A DNA stretch of 64,000 nt from Mycolicibacterium sediminis (GTDB taxonomy: Bacteria > Actinomycetota > Actinomycetes > Mycobacteriales > Mycobacteriaceae). The first letter of the stretch is position 1; every line of letters begins with the position of its first letter. The stretch covers positions 3,472,001 to 3,536,000 of the forward strand of contig NZ_AP022588.1 in NCBI RefSeq assembly GCF_010731735.1. Direction: 5' to 3'. This document shows, piece by piece, positions 29,935-41,286 of the stretch. The notes beneath the pieces are model-generated. The model was not told where the DNA came from. It saw only the letters and a program-made list of their open reading frames with translations, and searched no databases. The translations under genes were made by a program, and so were the position numbers.

Positions 29935-30831
29935 ATGCCTGAACTCCCCGAGGTCGAGGTGGTCCGGCGCGGTCTCGACGCGCACGTCACCGGAAGGACG
30001 ATCACCGCCGTCCGCGTGCATCACCTGCGCGCGGTCCGGCGTCACGAACCCGGACCCGCCGATCTCACCGCACGGCTGCTCGGCGCCGAGGTGCTCGGCA
30101 CCGGTCGGCGGGGCAAGTTCCTGTGGCTGGTGCTCGGCGGCCCGGATCGGCCCGACGAGGCACTGGTGGTGCACCTCGGGATGAGCGGACAGATGCTGCT
30201 CGGCCCCATCGAGAAGACCGATCACCTGCGGATCGCGGCGCTGCTGGACGACGGGACGGCGCTCAGCTTCATCGACCAGCGCACCTTCGGCGGCTGGATG
30301 CTCGCCGACCTCGTCACCGTCGACGGCACCGACCTGCCCGAGCCGGTCGCGCACATCGCCCGAGACCCGCTCGATCCGGAGTTCGACCGCGACGCGGTGG
30401 TGAAGGTGTTGAAGCGCAAGCACTCCGAGATCAAGCGACAACTCCTCGACCAGACCGTGGTGTCCGGAATCGGCAACATCTACGCCGACGAGTCGCTGTG
30501 GCGGGCCAAGGTCAACGGCGCCCGGCTGGCCGAGACGCTGACCAAGCCCAAGCTCGCCGAGATCCTCGACCACGCCGCCGACGTCATGCGTGACGCGCTG
30601 AGCCAGGGCGGCACCTCGTTCGACTCGCTGTACGTCAACGTCAACGGCGAGTCCGGCTACTTCGACCGGTCGCTGGACGCCTACGGCCAGGAGGGCAAGC
30701 CCTGCCGGCGGTGCGGCACCGAGATGCGACGGGAGAAGTTCATGAACCGCTCGTCGTTCTACTGCCCGCGGTGCCAGCCCAGGCCACGTCAATCGGGGCC
30801 ACGGAGTCGAGCCCGAGTCGGCGACGAATAG
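29935..30831 (+). CDS. mutM: Formamidopyrimidine-DNA glycosylase
   Basis: Removes 8-oxoguanine and FaPy lesions with AP-lyase activity. 298 residues: [18 protein letters not shown] has the catalytic Pro2 and Glu3, and [21 protein letters not shown] and [13 protein letters not shown] are family motifs. The C-terminal zinc finger is [13 protein letters not shown] then FYCPRCQPR. It ends with a short basic tail and is followed by a long inverted repeat. Confidence 0.97.
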   Translation: MPELPEVEVVRRGLDAHVTGRTITAVRVHHLRAVRRHEPGPADLTARLLGAEVLGTGRRGKFLWLVLGGPDRPDEALVVHLGMSGQMLLGPIEKTDHLRIAALLDDGTALSFIDQRTFGGWMLADLVTVDGTDLPEPVAHIARDPLDPEFDRDAVVKVLKRKHSEIKRQLLDQTVVSGIGNIYADESLWRAKVNGARLAETLTKPKLAEILDHAADVMRDALSQGGTSFDSLYVNVNGESGYFDRSLDAYGQEGKPCRRCGTEMRREKFMNRSSFYCPRCQPRPRQSGPRSRARVGDE

Positions 30832-30832
30832 A

Positions 30833-30898
30833 CCGCCGAGCGTGCGCGTTGTTCGCCTTGGACCCGGCGTGTCGCCCGCAGACGCGCACGCTCGCCGG
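30833..30898. repeat. Intergenic inverted repeat with 13-bp perfect arms
   Basis: Arms CGAGCGTGCGCGT (30837-30849) and ACGCGCACGCTCG (30882-30894) pair perfectly. One mismatch further out, CCG and CGG extend them to 17 bases. The loop of 32 bases has no gene. It fills nearly all of the mutM-OsmC gap, so it could be a transcription terminator or a copy of a dispersed palindromic element. Confidence 0.7.
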
Positions 30899-30921
30899 AT
30901 GACCAGAGAAGAGGAATCGTC

Positions 30922-31338
30922 ATGACCGAACTGTGGGTCGAACGCACCGGGGTGCGGCGCTACACCGGGCGCAGCTCGCGCGGAGCCGAGGTACTCGTCG
31001 GGTCCGAGGACGTCGAGGGCGTCTTCACCCCGGGCGAGCTGCTGAAGATCGCCCTCGCCGCATGCAGCGGACTGTCCAGCGACCATCCGTTGCGCGCCCG
31101 GCTCGGCGACGACTACCAGACCACCATCCGGGTGTCCGGCGACGCGGACCGCGACCAGGAGCGCTATCCGCTGCTCGTGGAGGACCTCGAGGTCGACCTG
31201 TCCGCGCTCACCCCCGAGGAGGTCGCCAAGTTGACGACCATCGTCGAGCGGTCGATCGACAAGGTCTGCACGGTGGGCCGCACCCTTAAGAGCGGTACCG
31301 AGGTGCGGTTCGGGGTCACCGATGTCGGACGGGGCTGA
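30922..31338 (+). CDS. OsmC/Ohr family protein
   Basis: 138 residues. This family reduces organic hydroperoxides with two cysteines, here in [13 protein letters not shown] and [14 protein letters not shown]. The [15 protein letters not shown] block is the OsmC active-site helix. GAAGAGGAA lies just upstream of the ATG. The 3' end overlaps acyP by 17 bases. It corresponds to Rv2923c. Confidence 0.9.
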   Translation: MTELWVERTGVRRYTGRSSRGAEVLVGSEDVEGVFTPGELLKIALAACSGLSSDHPLRARLGDDYQTTIRVSGDADRDQERYPLLVEDLEVDLSALTPEEVAKLTTIVERSIDKVCTVGRTLKSGTEVRFGVTDVGRG

Positions 31339-31618
31339 CCCGGACGGTTCGGTCCGCCTGACCGCCTGGGTGCACGGCCACGTGCAGGGCGTCGGCTTCC
31401 GCTGGTGGACCAGGGCGCGGGCACTCGAACTCGGCCTGACCGGCTTCGCCGCCAACAAGGCCGACGGGCGCGTGCACGTGGTGGCCCGGGGACCGCGATC
31501 TGCGTGCGAACGGCTGCTCGACCTGCTGCGGGGCGACACCACGCCGGGCCACGTCGACCGCGTCGTCGAGGACTGGACACCGCCGGGAGAGCCGTTCGAG
31601 GGCTTCGCCGAGAGGTAA
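31322..31618 (+). CDS. acyP: Acylphosphatase
   Basis: 98 residues hydrolysing acyl phosphates. [31 protein letters not shown] has the phosphate-binding GHVQGVGFR loop with the essential Arg, and [18 protein letters not shown] has the catalytic Asn. The gene starts inside the OsmC gene's end, so they are probably co-transcribed. Confidence 0.95.
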   Translation: MSDGADPDGSVRLTAWVHGHVQGVGFRWWTRARALELGLTGFAANKADGRVHVVARGPRSACERLLDLLRGDTTPGHVDRVVEDWTPPGEPFEGFAER

Positions 31619-31652
31619 TCCGCAGGCGCCGGATCGTGACGGTGCCTGCCGG

Positions 31653-31658
31653 TAAGGT
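31653..31658 (+). promoter_or_regulatory. -10 element for smc
   Basis: TAAGGT lies 8 nt before the smc ATG. Confidence 0.45.
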
Positions 31659-31666
31659 GGCACCCC

Positions 31667-34600
31667 ATGCATCTGAAGAGTCTGACGCTGAAGGGCTTCA
31701 AGTCCTTCGCCTCGCCGACGACTCTGCGCTTCGAGCCCGGCATCACGTGCGTGGTGGGGCCGAACGGATCGGGCAAGTCCAACGTCGTCGACGCGCTGAC
31801 GTGGGTGATGGGCGAGCAGGGCGCGAAGACCCTGCGCGGCGGGAAGATGGAGGACGTCATCTTCGCCGGCACGTCGTCGCGGGCGCCGCTGGGCCGCGCC
31901 GAGGTGACGCTGACGATCGACAACTCCGACAACGCCCTCCCGATCGAGTACTCCGAGGTCTCGATCACCCGCCGGATGTTCCGCGACGGCGCCGGTGAGT
32001 ACGAGATCAACGGCAGCAGTTGCCGTTTGATGGACGTGCAGGAACTCCTGAGCGACTCCGGCATCGGTCGCGAGATGCACGTCATCGTCGGCCAGGGCAA
32101 GCTCTCGGAGATCCTCGAGTCCCGCCCCGAGGACCGGCGGGCCTTCATCGAGGAGGCCGCGGGCGTGCTGAAGCACCGCAAGCGCAAGGAGAAGGCGGTT
32201 CGCAAGCTCGACTCCATGTCGGCGAACCTCGCGCGCCTGACCGACCTCACCACCGAACTCCGGCGGCAGCTCAAGCCGCTCGGACGGCAGGCGGAGATGG
32301 CCCGCCGCGCCCAGACCATCCAGGCCGACCTGCGCGACGCAAGGCTGCGGCTGGCCGCCGACGACATCGTCACCCGCCAGACCGAGTTCGACGACACGAA
32401 CCAGGCCGAGACGACGCTGCGCCGGGAGCACGACGAGATCACCACCCGACTGGAGGTGGCGAGCCTCGAACTGTCCACCCACGAGGCGGCGGTCAGCGGG
32501 CTCTCCGAACGGGCCGAGGCGGCCCAGCAGACGTGGTTCCGGCTCTCGGCGCTCGCCGAGCGGGTCAGTGCCACCGTCCGCATCGCCCGCGACCGCGCCC
32601 AGCTCCTCGACGCCGACGTCCAGACCTCGCAGGGCAGGGATCCCGACGAACTCGACGCGGAGGCCGAGGAGGTCGCCGACGAGGAGCGCGCACTCCTCGA
32701 AGACCTCGAGGAGTGCCGACTGCGACTCGAGACCGCCCGCGAGGAACTCGCCGAGCGCGAACAGACCGCCGCCGACGCCGAGCGGGCCCACATGGCCGCC
32801 GCCCGCGCGGAGGCGGACCGCCGGGAGGGCCTGGCCCGGCTGTCCGGCCAGGTCGACACCATGCGCACCCGCGTCGAGTCCACCGACGAGGGCATCGCCC
32901 GCCTCGCGGTGGGGATCGAGGACGCTGCCACCCGCACCGAACAGGCCAAGGCCGAATTCGAGACCGTCCAGAGCCGGGTGGGCGAACTGGATGCCGGGGA
33001 GGCCGGCCTCGACGAGAACCACGACCGCACGGTCGCCGCACTGCGCCTCGCCGACGAGCGCGTCTCGGAGCTGCAGGCCGCCGAGCGCGGTGCCGAGCGT
33101 CAGGTGGCGTCGCTGCGCGCCCGGATCGAGGCGCTGTCCGTCGGGCTGGACCGTCGGGACGGTGCCGCCTGGCTGCAGGACAACCACGGCGGCACGTGGC
33201 TGTTCGGTTCGGTCGCCAAGCTGGTCCGGGTGCGCGAGGGTTACGAGGCCGCGGTCGCCGCCGTGCTCGGCCCGGCCGCCGACGCCCTGGCCGCCGAGGA
33301 CTTCGGCGCGGCGAGTTCCGCGGTCGCCGCGCTGAAGGAAGCCGACGGGGGACGGGCCGCCATCGTCCTGGGCGACTGGCCCGAGGACCTCGACGCCCAC
33401 CGCGGCGCGCCGGTCGACCTTCCCCAGGGCGTGACGTGGGCGCTCGACCTCGTCGACGCGCCGGCCCGGCTGCGCGGCGCGCTCGTGGCGCTGCTCGGAC
33501 AGGTCGTGGTGGTCGCCGACCTCGACGCGGCGCGCCGACTCGTGGCCGAGCGGCCCCGCCTGCGGGCGGTCACCGTCGACGGGGACCTGGTCGGCGCGGG
33601 CTGGATGAGCGGTGGGTCCGACCGCAAGATCAGCACCCTGGAGATCGCGTCCGACATCCAGAAGTCGACGAACGAACTGCGCGACGTCGAGCGTCAGGTG
33701 GGCGACCTCGCGGCGGCGCTGGCCGGGGCGCTCGGCGAGCAGCAGGCGCGCCAGGACGCCGCCGAGCATGCGCTGGCCGCGCTCAACGAGTCCGACGCCG
33801 CGATCTCGTCGATCTACGAGCAGCTGGGCAGGCTGGGCCAGGAGGCCCGCATCGCCGAGGAGGAGTGGCAGCGACTGCTCCGCCAGCGCGACGAACTCGA
33901 GACGGGTCGCGCGCAGACGGTCGAGGAACTGGCCGACCTCGAGGACCGGCTGCACAACGCGCAGCAGATGCCGACGATGGAGGAGGAGCCGGCCGACCGT
34001 CAGGCGTCGACGGTCGCCGTCGACGCAGCGCGTGCTGCCGAGGTCGAGGCGCGGCTGGCCGTGCGCACCGCCGAGGAGCGCGCCAATGCCGTTCGTGGAC
34101 GGGCAGATTCGTTGCGCCGAGCCGCCGCCGCCGAACGCGAGGCCCGGGTGCGCGCCCAGCGCGCGCAGCAGGCCCGCGAGCACGCGTCCCGGGTGGCCGC
34201 GGTCGTCGAGGAGTCGGGCCGGCTGGTCGCCGCCCGGCTCGCCGAGGCGGTCGCCGTCGCCTCCCGCACCCGCGACCACCTGGCCGAGGAGCGCAAGGTC
34301 CGCGCGGAGGGGCTGACCCGGTCCCGCGCGGAGACCACCGAACTCGGTGCCCGCCTCACCGCCCTCACCGACGCGCTGCACCGCGACGAGGTCGCCAAGG
34401 CTCAGGCCGCACTGCGCATCGAGCAGCTCGAGGCCCAGGCACTCGAGCAGTTCGGCATGGCGGTCGCCGACCTGGTCGCCGAGTACGGCCCGCAGACCTC
34501 GCTGCCGCCGACCGAACTCGAGATGGCCGAGTACGAGCAGGCCCGCGAGCGCGGCGAACAGGTCACCGAGCCCGCGCCGATGCCGTTCGACCGGCCCACC

Positions 34601-35263
34601 CAGGAGCGGCGCGCCAAGAAGGCCGAGCGGGAACTCGCCGAACTCGGCAGGGTGAACCCGCTGGCGCTCGAGGAGTTCGCCGCGCTCGAGGAGCGCTACA
34701 ACTTCCTGTCGACCCAGCTCGAGGACGTCAAGGCCGCCCGCAAGGACCTGCTCGACGTGATCGCCGACGTGGACGACCGCATCCTGCAGGTGTTCGCCGA
34801 GGCCTACGCCGACGTGGAGCGCGAGTTCACCGGCGTCTTCGCGTCGCTGTTCCCCGGCGGCGAGGGCCGGCTGCTGCTGACCAACCCCGACGACATGCTG
34901 ACCACCGGCATCGAGGTGGAGGCCCGCCCGCCGGGCAAGAAGGTCAAGCGCCTGTCGCTGCTGTCCGGTGGCGAGAAGTCGCTGACCGCGGTCGCGATGC
35001 TGGTGGCGATCTTCCGGGCCCGGCCGTCGCCGTTCTACATCATGGACGAGGTCGAGGCCGCGCTCGACGACGTCAACCTGCGCAGGCTGCTCGGGCTGTT
35101 CGAGCAGCTGCGCGAGCGGTCGCAGCTCATCGTGATCACCCACCAGAAGCCGACGATGGAGATCGCGGACGCCCTGTACGGCGTGACGATGCAGGGAGAC
35201 GGCATCACCCAGGTGATCTCGCAGCGGATGCGGGGTCACGAGCTGACCGCGGCCGGCGGCTGA
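31667..35263 (+). CDS. smc: Chromosome partition protein SMC
   Basis: Condensin ATPase that organises and segregates the chromosome. 1198 residues: Walker A GPNGSGKS at 31-38, then a long coiled coil. A hinge around 490-660 includes [13 protein letters not shown] second coiled coil follows, then the C-terminal head with signature [14 protein letters not shown] near 1098 and Walker [14 protein letters not shown]. Length is normal for bacterial SMC. Partners ScpA/ScpB are not in this window. ftsY follows after 58 bases. Confidence 0.98.
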   Translation: MHLKSLTLKGFKSFASPTTLRFEPGITCVVGPNGSGKSNVVDALTWVMGEQGAKTLRGGKMEDVIFAGTSSRAPLGRAEVTLTIDNSDNALPIEYSEVSITRRMFRDGAGEYEINGSSCRLMDVQELLSDSGIGREMHVIVGQGKLSEILESRPEDRRAFIEEAAGVLKHRKRKEKAVRKLDSMSANLARLTDLTTELRRQLKPLGRQAEMARRAQTIQADLRDARLRLAADDIVTRQTEFDDTNQAETTLRREHDEITTRLEVASLELSTHEAAVSGLSERAEAAQQTWFRLSALAERVSATVRIARDRAQLLDADVQTSQGRDPDELDAEAEEVADEERALLEDLEECRLRLETAREELAEREQTAADAERAHMAAARAEADRREGLARLSGQVDTMRTRVESTDEGIARLAVGIEDAATRTEQAKAEFETVQSRVGELDAGEAGLDENHDRTVAALRLADERVSELQAAERGAERQVASLRARIEALSVGLDRRDGAAWLQDNHGGTWLFGSVAKLVRVREGYEAAVAAVLGPAADALAAEDFGAASSAVAALKEADGGRAAIVLGDWPEDLDAHRGAPVDLPQGVTWALDLVDAPARLRGALVALLGQVVVVADLDAARRLVAERPRLRAVTVDGDLVGAGWMSGGSDRKISTLEIASDIQKSTNELRDVERQVGDLAAALAGALGEQQARQDAAEHALAALNESDAAISSIYEQLGRLGQEARIAEEEWQRLLRQRDELETGRAQTVEELADLEDRLHNAQQMPTMEEEPADRQASTVAVDAARAAEVEARLAVRTAEERANAVRGRADSLRRAAAAEREARVRAQRAQQAREHASRVAAVVEESGRLVAARLAEAVAVASRTRDHLAEERKVRAEGLTRSRAETTELGARLTALTDALHRDEVAKAQAALRIEQLEAQALEQFGMAVADLVAEYGPQTSLPPTELEMAEYEQARERGEQVTEPAPMPFDRPTQERRAKKAERELAELGRVNPLALEEFAALEERYNFLSTQLEDVKAARKDLLDVIADVDDRILQVFAEAYADVEREFTGVFASLFPGGEGRLLLTNPDDMLTTGIEVEARPPGKKVKRLSLLSGGEKSLTAVAMLVAIFRARPSPFYIMDEVEAALDDVNLRRLLGLFEQLRERSQLIVITHQKPTMEIADALYGVTMQGDGITQVISQRMRGHELTAAGG

Positions 35264-35321
35264 CACGGGCCGGGGGTCACCGGTGGTCGGCACGACCGGC
35301 GTCCCCTGAGACAATGACGCC

Positions 35322-36746
35322 GTGACCGAGATACTGCCCCTTGGCGTGTGGATCGCGATAGCGGTCGTCGCGATACTGCTCATCGTCGCCCTGGTCGTCG
35401 GACTGATCCGCTACCGGCGGCGGCGCATCAGCCTGTCGGCGCCCGACACGACCACCCAGCTGGACAAGTCGGGCGGCTACACCGCATCGACGGGGATCAC
35501 GTTCAGCCAGTCCGCCCCCACCGCGCCCGCGGAGCGCCCCGCGCCGCCACGACGGCCGCGTCTCGACACCAGCGGTCTGCCCGCGGTGGGCGACGACGCC
35601 ACCGTCCCGCGCGACGCACCGAAGCGGCCCATCGCCGACGTGCGGCTGCCCGACCCCGTCGAGGTCGAGCCCGAGCCGCCGGCCCCGGCCGAGCCCGTCG
35701 TCGCGACCCCCGAGGTCGCCGAGCCCGACGTAATCGAGCCCGACGTGGCCGAGCCCGACGTCGTCGAGCCCGAGACCGTCGAACCCGAGCCGCCCACCGA
35801 GCCCGCCGTCGACCTGTCGGGCATCGCGCCCGCCGAGGGGCGGCTCGAACGCCTGCGCGGCCGGCTCTCCAAGAGCCAGGGTGCGCTCGGCCGCAGCATG
35901 CTCGGCCTGTTGGGTGGCGGCGATCTCGACGAGGACTCCTGGGAGGCCGTCGAGGACGTCCTGCTGATCGCCGACCTCGGACCCGTCGTCACGCAGAACG
36001 TGGTCGCGGCGCTGCGGGTGCGGATGGCGAGCAGCACCGTGCGCACCGAGGCCGACGCCCGCGCGGTCCTGCGCGAGGTGCTGATCTCCGAGTTGTATCC
36101 CGAGATGGACCGCTCGATCAGGGCGCTGCCGCACGACGACAAGCCGTCGGTCCTGCTCGTCGTGGGCGTCAACGGCACCGGCAAGACCACCACCGTCGGC
36201 AAGCTGGCGCGTGTTCTCGTCGCCGACGGCAGGCGCGTCGTCCTCGGCGCGGCGGACACCTTCCGCGCCGCCGCGGCCGACCAGCTGCAGAGCTGGGCGT
36301 CACGGGTGGGCGCCGACGTGGTGCGCGGCCCCGAGGGCGCCGACCCCGCGTCGGTCGCGTTCGACGCCGTGGACCGCGGCATCGCCTCGGGTGCCGACGT
36401 GGTCGTCATCGACACCGCGGGCCGGTTGCACACCAAGACCGGCCTGATGGACGAGCTCGGCAAGGTCAAGCGCGTCGTCACCAAGCGCGCCGAGGTCGAC
36501 GAGGTCCTGCTCGTGCTCGACGCGACGATCGGCCAGAACGGTCTGCCGCAGGCGCGGGTGTTCGCCGAGGTGGTGGACATCACCGGGGTGGTCCTGACCA
36601 AGCTGGACGGTACGGCGAAGGGCGGGATCGTGTTTCGCGTGCAGCAGGAACTCGGGGTTCCGGTCAAGCTCGTCGGGCTGGGCGAGGGCCCCGACGATCT
36701 GGCCCCGTTCGAGCCGGCCGCATTCGTCGACGCCCTGCTCGGATAG
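35322..36746 (+). CDS. ftsY: Signal recognition particle receptor FtsY
   Basis: 474 residues. An N-terminal membrane helix (LPLGVWIAIAVVAILLIVALVVGLI) is followed by a basic patch. An acidic, Pro-rich linker (about 85-165) contains repeated EPDV units. The NG GTPase domain then has VVGVNGTGKTTTVGKLA (G1), DTFRAAAADQL, VVIDTAGRLHTK and LTKLDGTAKGGI. It receives ribosome-SRP complexes at the membrane. Its partner Ffh is encoded 4.5 kb downstream. The GTG start at 35322 lacks a clear TANNNT. Confidence 0.97.
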   Translation: MTEILPLGVWIAIAVVAILLIVALVVGLIRYRRRRISLSAPDTTTQLDKSGGYTASTGITFSQSAPTAPAERPAPPRRPRLDTSGLPAVGDDATVPRDAPKRPIADVRLPDPVEVEPEPPAPAEPVVATPEVAEPDVIEPDVAEPDVVEPETVEPEPPTEPAVDLSGIAPAEGRLERLRGRLSKSQGALGRSMLGLLGGGDLDEDSWEAVEDVLLIADLGPVVTQNVVAALRVRMASSTVRTEADARAVLREVLISELYPEMDRSIRALPHDDKPSVLLVVGVNGTGKTTTVGKLARVLVADGRRVVLGAADTFRAAAADQLQSWASRVGADVVRGPEGADPASVAFDAVDRGIASGADVVVIDTAGRLHTKTGLMDELGKVKRVVTKRAEVDEVLLVLDATIGQNGLPQARVFAEVVDITGVVLTKLDGTAKGGIVFRVQQELGVPVKLVGLGEGPDDLAPFEPAAFVDALLG

Positions 36747-36785
36747 GTCGTCGAGCGCGCGGGTTGAACCACCGTCCGCCGAGTG

Positions 36786-36855
36786 GAAACACAGGTGTAA
36801 CAGGTGGGGCCGATCCGTTCACGTCGGCGAAACACCGGTGATTCACCGATGAAAC
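36786..36855 (+). promoter_or_regulatory. GlnR-type nitrogen-control sites upstream of amt
   Basis: The spacing TTCAC-n6-GAAAC-n6-GATTC-n6-GAAAC (36818-36855) exactly reproduces the four-half-site GlnR box plan. A partial box, GAAAC-n6-GTAAC, lies upstream at 36786-36801. GlnR activates amt-glnB-glnD in actinobacteria under nitrogen limitation. Half-site sequences are imperfect (GTNAC expected in place of TTCAC and GATTC). Confidence 0.65.
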
Positions 36856-36922
36856 GACAGCGTCAGAGTCTCTTCGGGAGGCCGATTCACGTCGGCGCAC
36901 TTCCCGAGGAGGTTCACACAAA

Positions 36923-38296
36923 GTGCTCTTAGCCTTACCTGACGAGATGTTCGCGCCATTCGGCGCGGGCGACGGCATGCTGAGTGCCGGCGATACGGCC
37001 TGGGTGCTCACCTCGGCCGCGTTGGTGCTGTTCATGACGCCGGGCCTGGCGTTCTTCTACGGCGGCCTGTCCCGCCAGAAGTCCGTCCTGAACATGATGA
37101 TGATGTCGTTCGGGTCGATGGGCCTGGTCAGCGTCATCTACGTGCTGTGGGGCTACTCGATGTCCTTCTCCTCGACGCACACCGGCGAGAGCGACATCGC
37201 GGGAATCTTCGACAATCCCTTCTCGCTCTTCGGAGTCAGTCAGCTCCTCGAGACCAAGGAACTCGCCGACGGGCAGACGGGGTACGTCCTCGGCGGCTTC
37301 GGGTCCGTACCCGCGATCGTCTGGGTGGCCTTCCAGCTGACCTTCGCCGTGATCACCGTCGCACTGATCAGCGGATCGGTCGCCGAGCGCATGAAGTTCG
37401 GAACCTGGATGCTGTTCGGCGGCATCTGGGTGACGCTCGTGTACTTCCCACTGGCACACATGGTTTGGGGCGGTGGACTGCTCTCGGGTAGCGAGAAGGG
37501 CATCGCGGCCAAACTATTCGGCGTCGACGACGAGGGCACGGCTAACGTGCCGCCCATCGACTTCGCCGGTGGCACCGTGGTGCACATCAACGCCGGTATG
37601 GCGGGCCTCGTGCTCGCGCTGCTGCTGGGCAAGCGAGCGGGCTTCGGCAAGACGGCCTTCCGGCCGCACAACATCCCCTTCGTCATGCTGGGTGCCGCGA
37701 TCCTGTGGTTCGGCTGGTTCGGCTTCAACGTGGGCTCGGAGGGTGCCGCCGACATGATCGCCGGACAGGTGTGGGTCAACACCACCGCGGCCACCGCGGC
37801 GGCGATGCTGTCCTGGTTGGTGGTGGAGCGCATCCGCGACGGCCACGCCACCAGCGTGGGCGCGGCGTCCGGCGTGGTCGCCGGCCTGGTGGCCATCACC
37901 CCGGCGTGTGGCGCGCTGACGCCGGTCGGCTCGCTGATCCTCGGTGCCGTCGCCGGTGTGCTGTCCGCACTGGCCATCGGGCTGAAATACAAGTTCGGGT
38001 ACGACGATTCGCTCGACGTCGTGGGCGTCCACCTCGTCGCGGGCCTGTGGGGCACCATCGGCATCGGCTTCCTCGCCTACTCCGCCGACGGGTCACCGGG
38101 TCTGTTCTACGGGGGCGACTTCAAGCAACTCGTGGTGCAGATCGTCATCGCACTGTCTGCGGTGATCTTCACCGGCATCATGACCGTGATCATCGCCTTC
38201 ATCGTCAAGCCGCTGGGTTGGCGGGTCGACCGGGAGGCCGAGGACACCGGCATCGATGAGACCGAGCATGCGGAAACTGCTTATGAACTCGCTTGA
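36923..38296 (+). CDS. amt: Ammonium transporter Amt
   Basis: 457-residue multi-helix channel for ammonium/ammonia uptake. It has GDTAWVLTSAALVLFMTPGLAFFYGG, VAFQLTFAVITVALISGSVAERMKF, IDFAGGTVVHINAGMAGLVLALLLG and RPHNIPFVMLGAAILWFGWFGFNVGS. The DVVGVHLVAGLWGT histidine belongs to the pore twin-His pair. GTG 36923 has AGGAGG 10-12 nt upstream. It heads an operon with glnB and glnD under GlnR-like sites. Confidence 0.96.
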   Translation: MLLALPDEMFAPFGAGDGMLSAGDTAWVLTSAALVLFMTPGLAFFYGGLSRQKSVLNMMMMSFGSMGLVSVIYVLWGYSMSFSSTHTGESDIAGIFDNPFSLFGVSQLLETKELADGQTGYVLGGFGSVPAIVWVAFQLTFAVITVALISGSVAERMKFGTWMLFGGIWVTLVYFPLAHMVWGGGLLSGSEKGIAAKLFGVDDEGTANVPPIDFAGGTVVHINAGMAGLVLALLLGKRAGFGKTAFRPHNIPFVMLGAAILWFGWFGFNVGSEGAADMIAGQVWVNTTAATAAAMLSWLVVERIRDGHATSVGAASGVVAGLVAITPACGALTPVGSLILGAVAGVLSALAIGLKYKFGYDDSLDVVGVHLVAGLWGTIGIGFLAYSADGSPGLFYGGDFKQLVVQIVIALSAVIFTGIMTVIIAFIVKPLGWRVDREAEDTGIDETEHAETAYELA

Positions 38297-38335
38297 TCGG
38301 GAACAATCGACTGTGTCTTTGGAAGGATCGACTAA

Positions 38336-38674
<339 letters not shown>

Positions 38675-38751
38675 TGCATGGCTGAATCTCCAGCGCAGTC
38701 TCCCGGACGCGCACAGAGCGACAACCGACCGCACGTCCGGGGAAGGCCGAG

Positions 38752-41259
38752 ATGACCAAGCAGACACCAGAACCCGCCGCCGGGGCCCCTCGTTGGGAGG
38801 CTCCGGCGGCGGGTTCGTCGCGTCCGGCGCACGATCTCGCCAAGGCGGCCGACCAGCTGCTGAACGGCGGCGCACACCGACTGGACTCGGCGGCGCTGCG
38901 CGACGCGTTGCTCGACCTGCACGAGTTCTGGCTGAGCACCAAGGCCACCGAGATCGGCATCACCCCGACCAGTGGCTTCGCCATCGTCGCGACGGGCGGA
39001 CTGGGTCGCGGCGAGCTGCTGCCGTACTCGGACCTCGACCTCACCCTGATCCACGACGACATGCCGCGTGACGTCGTCACCCAGGTGGCCGAACTCCTCT
39101 GGTATCCGTTGTGGGACGCCAACATTCACATCGACCACAGCGTCCGCACCGTCCCCGAGGCGCTGCAGGTCGCCGGCGAGGACATCTCTGCGGGCCTGGC
39201 CATGCTGGACGCCAGACACATCGCAGGCGACGCGGACCTCTCGGCCCTGCTGGTTGGTGGCGCCCGCCGGCAGTGGCGCACCGGCATCGCCCCGCGGTTC
39301 GACGAACTCGTCGCCCATGCCGAGGCGCGGTGGCAGCGCAGCGGGCAGATCGCCCACCGGGCGGAGCCCGACCTGAAGAACGGCCGCGGCGGTCTGCGCG
39401 ACGTGCAGCTGCTCAACGCGCTCGCGATCGCCCAGCTCGCCGACGTGTACCCCAGCACGCTGCTCGCCTCGCCCACCGGCACCCTCGGCGACGCCCACCT
39501 GGCCCTGCTCAACGTCCGGACCGAACTGCACCGGACGTCGCGGCGCGGACGGGAGATGCTGCTCGCCCAGTACGCCGACGAGATCGGCGCGGCGCTGCGC
39601 ATCGGCGATCGCTTCGACCTCGCGCGCACGCTCTCCGATGCCGCGCGCACCATCAGCTACTACGTCGACGCCGGCCTGCGGACGGCGGCGAACGCGCTGC
39701 CGCGCCGGGGTTTCGCGGCGCTGCGCCGCCCGATCCGTCGCCCCCTCGACGAGGGCGTCGTCGAGTTCAACGGCGAGGTCATCCTCGCCAAGGGCGCCCG
39801 GCCCGCGCGCGACCCCGGCCTGATCCTGCGCGTCGCGGCCGCGTCGGCCACCACCGGGCTGCCGATGGCGTCGTCGACGCTCAGCAGGCTGTCCGAGGCC
39901 GCACCGGAACTGCGCACCCCGTGGCCGCGGCAGGCCCTCAAGGATCTGCTGGTGCTGCTGGCGGCGGGTCCCGCCACGGTGTCGACGATCGAGGCGCTCG
40001 ACCGAACCGGACTGTGGGGCAGGCTCTTCCCCGAATGGGGCGCCGTCCGCGACCTGCCGCCCCGGGACGTCGTGCACATCTGGACGGTCGACCGGCATCT
40101 CGTCGAAACAGTCTCGCGTGCAAGCGCATTCACGACCCGGGTGTCACGGCCGGACCTCCTGGTGCTCGGGGCGCTCTGTCACGACATCGGCAAGGGACGC
40201 GGTGGGGACCACAGCGTGATCGGCGCGGACCTGGCCGTCCAGATCGGCACCCGGTTGGGTCTGTGGGACCACGACGTCGACCTGCTGTCCAAGGTCGTTC
40301 GCCACCATCTGCTGCTGCCGGAGACGGCAACCCGGCGCGACCTGGCCGATCCGGCCGTCATCTCCGCCGTCGCCGACGCCCTCGGCGGCGACTCGGTGCT
40401 CCTGGAACTGCTGCACGTGCTGGCCGAGGCCGACTCCCTGGCCACCGGGCCAGGGGTGTGGGGGGAGTGGAAGGCCTCGCTCATCGGCGACCTGGTCCGG
40501 CGGTGCCGCCTCGTCATGGCGGGCGAGCCGCTACCGCGGCCCGATCCCATCGATCCGCGCCACCTCGAACTCGCCGCCCAGGGTGGGGTGCACGTCGACC
40601 TGGTGGCCGCCGACGCCCACGTCTACCAGGTGACGATGATCGCCCCCGACCAGCGCGGGCTGCTGTCCAAGGCGGCGGGAATCCTCGCACTCGGCTCGCT
40701 GCGCGTGCACTCGGCGTCGGTCAACAGCCACGACGGCACCGCCATCAACACCTTCGTGGTGTCGCCCCGGTTCGGAGAGCCGCCGGGCGCCGAGCTGCTC
40801 CGCCAGCAGTTCATCCTCGCCCTCGCCGGCGACCTGGACGTCATCGCCGCACTCGAGCAGCGCGACGCCGACGCGGGGGCCACGCCCACCACGCGCGCGG
40901 GCGAGGTGCCCGCCGCCGTACCGGGCAATCCGGCGCTTGCCCCACCCCGGATCCTCTGGTTCGACGGTGCGGCCGACGAGTCGCCGACCCCGGATTTGGT
41001 GGTGCAGATCCGCAGCACCGACCGCGCCGGTCTACTGGCCCGTCTCACGGCGGTGATCGAGCGGGACGGCCTGGACATCGCGTGGGCCAAGGTCACCACG
41101 CTCGGATCGTCGGTCGTCGACGTGTTCGGGCTTGCCGTCCCCGCCGACCAGGACACCGACCCCGAGGCCGTCCTCGAGGCCAGGGACCGGCTGGAGCGGG
41201 AGATGTACGCGGTGCTGCCCATGCCGCCGCCCGTCAAGAAGCTGTCCGAGGCCGGCTGA
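38752..41259 (+). CDS. glnD: PII nucleotidyl-transferase/removing enzyme GlnD
   Basis: 835 residues. The N-terminal nucleotidyltransferase motif [21 protein letters not shown] lies near residue 81. The HD hydrolase motif [17 protein letters not shown] lies near 475. Two C-terminal ACT domains start near [18 protein letters not shown] and [19 protein letters not shown]. The enzyme adds and removes the nucleotide on PII in response to glutamine. Start ATG 38752 follows glnB by 77 bases, which hold nothing recognisable. Confidence 0.95.
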   Translation: MTKQTPEPAAGAPRWEAPAAGSSRPAHDLAKAADQLLNGGAHRLDSAALRDALLDLHEFWLSTKATEIGITPTSGFAIVATGGLGRGELLPYSDLDLTLIHDDMPRDVVTQVAELLWYPLWDANIHIDHSVRTVPEALQVAGEDISAGLAMLDARHIAGDADLSALLVGGARRQWRTGIAPRFDELVAHAEARWQRSGQIAHRAEPDLKNGRGGLRDVQLLNALAIAQLADVYPSTLLASPTGTLGDAHLALLNVRTELHRTSRRGREMLLAQYADEIGAALRIGDRFDLARTLSDAARTISYYVDAGLRTAANALPRRGFAALRRPIRRPLDEGVVEFNGEVILAKGARPARDPGLILRVAAASATTGLPMASSTLSRLSEAAPELRTPWPRQALKDLLVLLAAGPATVSTIEALDRTGLWGRLFPEWGAVRDLPPRDVVHIWTVDRHLVETVSRASAFTTRVSRPDLLVLGALCHDIGKGRGGDHSVIGADLAVQIGTRLGLWDHDVDLLSKVVRHHLLLPETATRRDLADPAVISAVADALGGDSVLLELLHVLAEADSLATGPGVWGEWKASLIGDLVRRCRLVMAGEPLPRPDPIDPRHLELAAQGGVHVDLVAADAHVYQVTMIAPDQRGLLSKAAGILALGSLRVHSASVNSHDGTAINTFVVSPRFGEPPGAELLRQQFILALAGDLDVIAALEQRDADAGATPTTRAGEVPAAVPGNPALAPPRILWFDGAADESPTPDLVVQIRSTDRAGLLARLTAVIERDGLDIAWAKVTTLGSSVVDVFGLAVPADQDTDPEAVLEARDRLEREMYAVLPMPPPVKKLSEAG

Positions 41260-41274
41260 GGGGCCGCACCCGGT

Positions 41275-41280
41275 TAGTCT
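41275..41280 (+). promoter_or_regulatory. -10 element for leaderless ffh
   Basis: TAGTCT ends 6 nt before GTG 41287. Confidence 0.5.
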
Positions 41281-41286
41281 GGTCGG

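Noticed and set aside
29587-33030. Minus-strand open frame of more than 1100 codons across rnc, mutM, the OsmC gene and smc
   Set aside because: It is antisense to five conserved genes and its Ser/Arg-rich sequence has no domain pattern; it is a GC shadow.
31316-35383. Minus-strand open frame of about 1350 codons opposite smc
   Set aside because: Shadow of the smc codon bias (GAG/CTC-rich coiled coil), no domain pattern.
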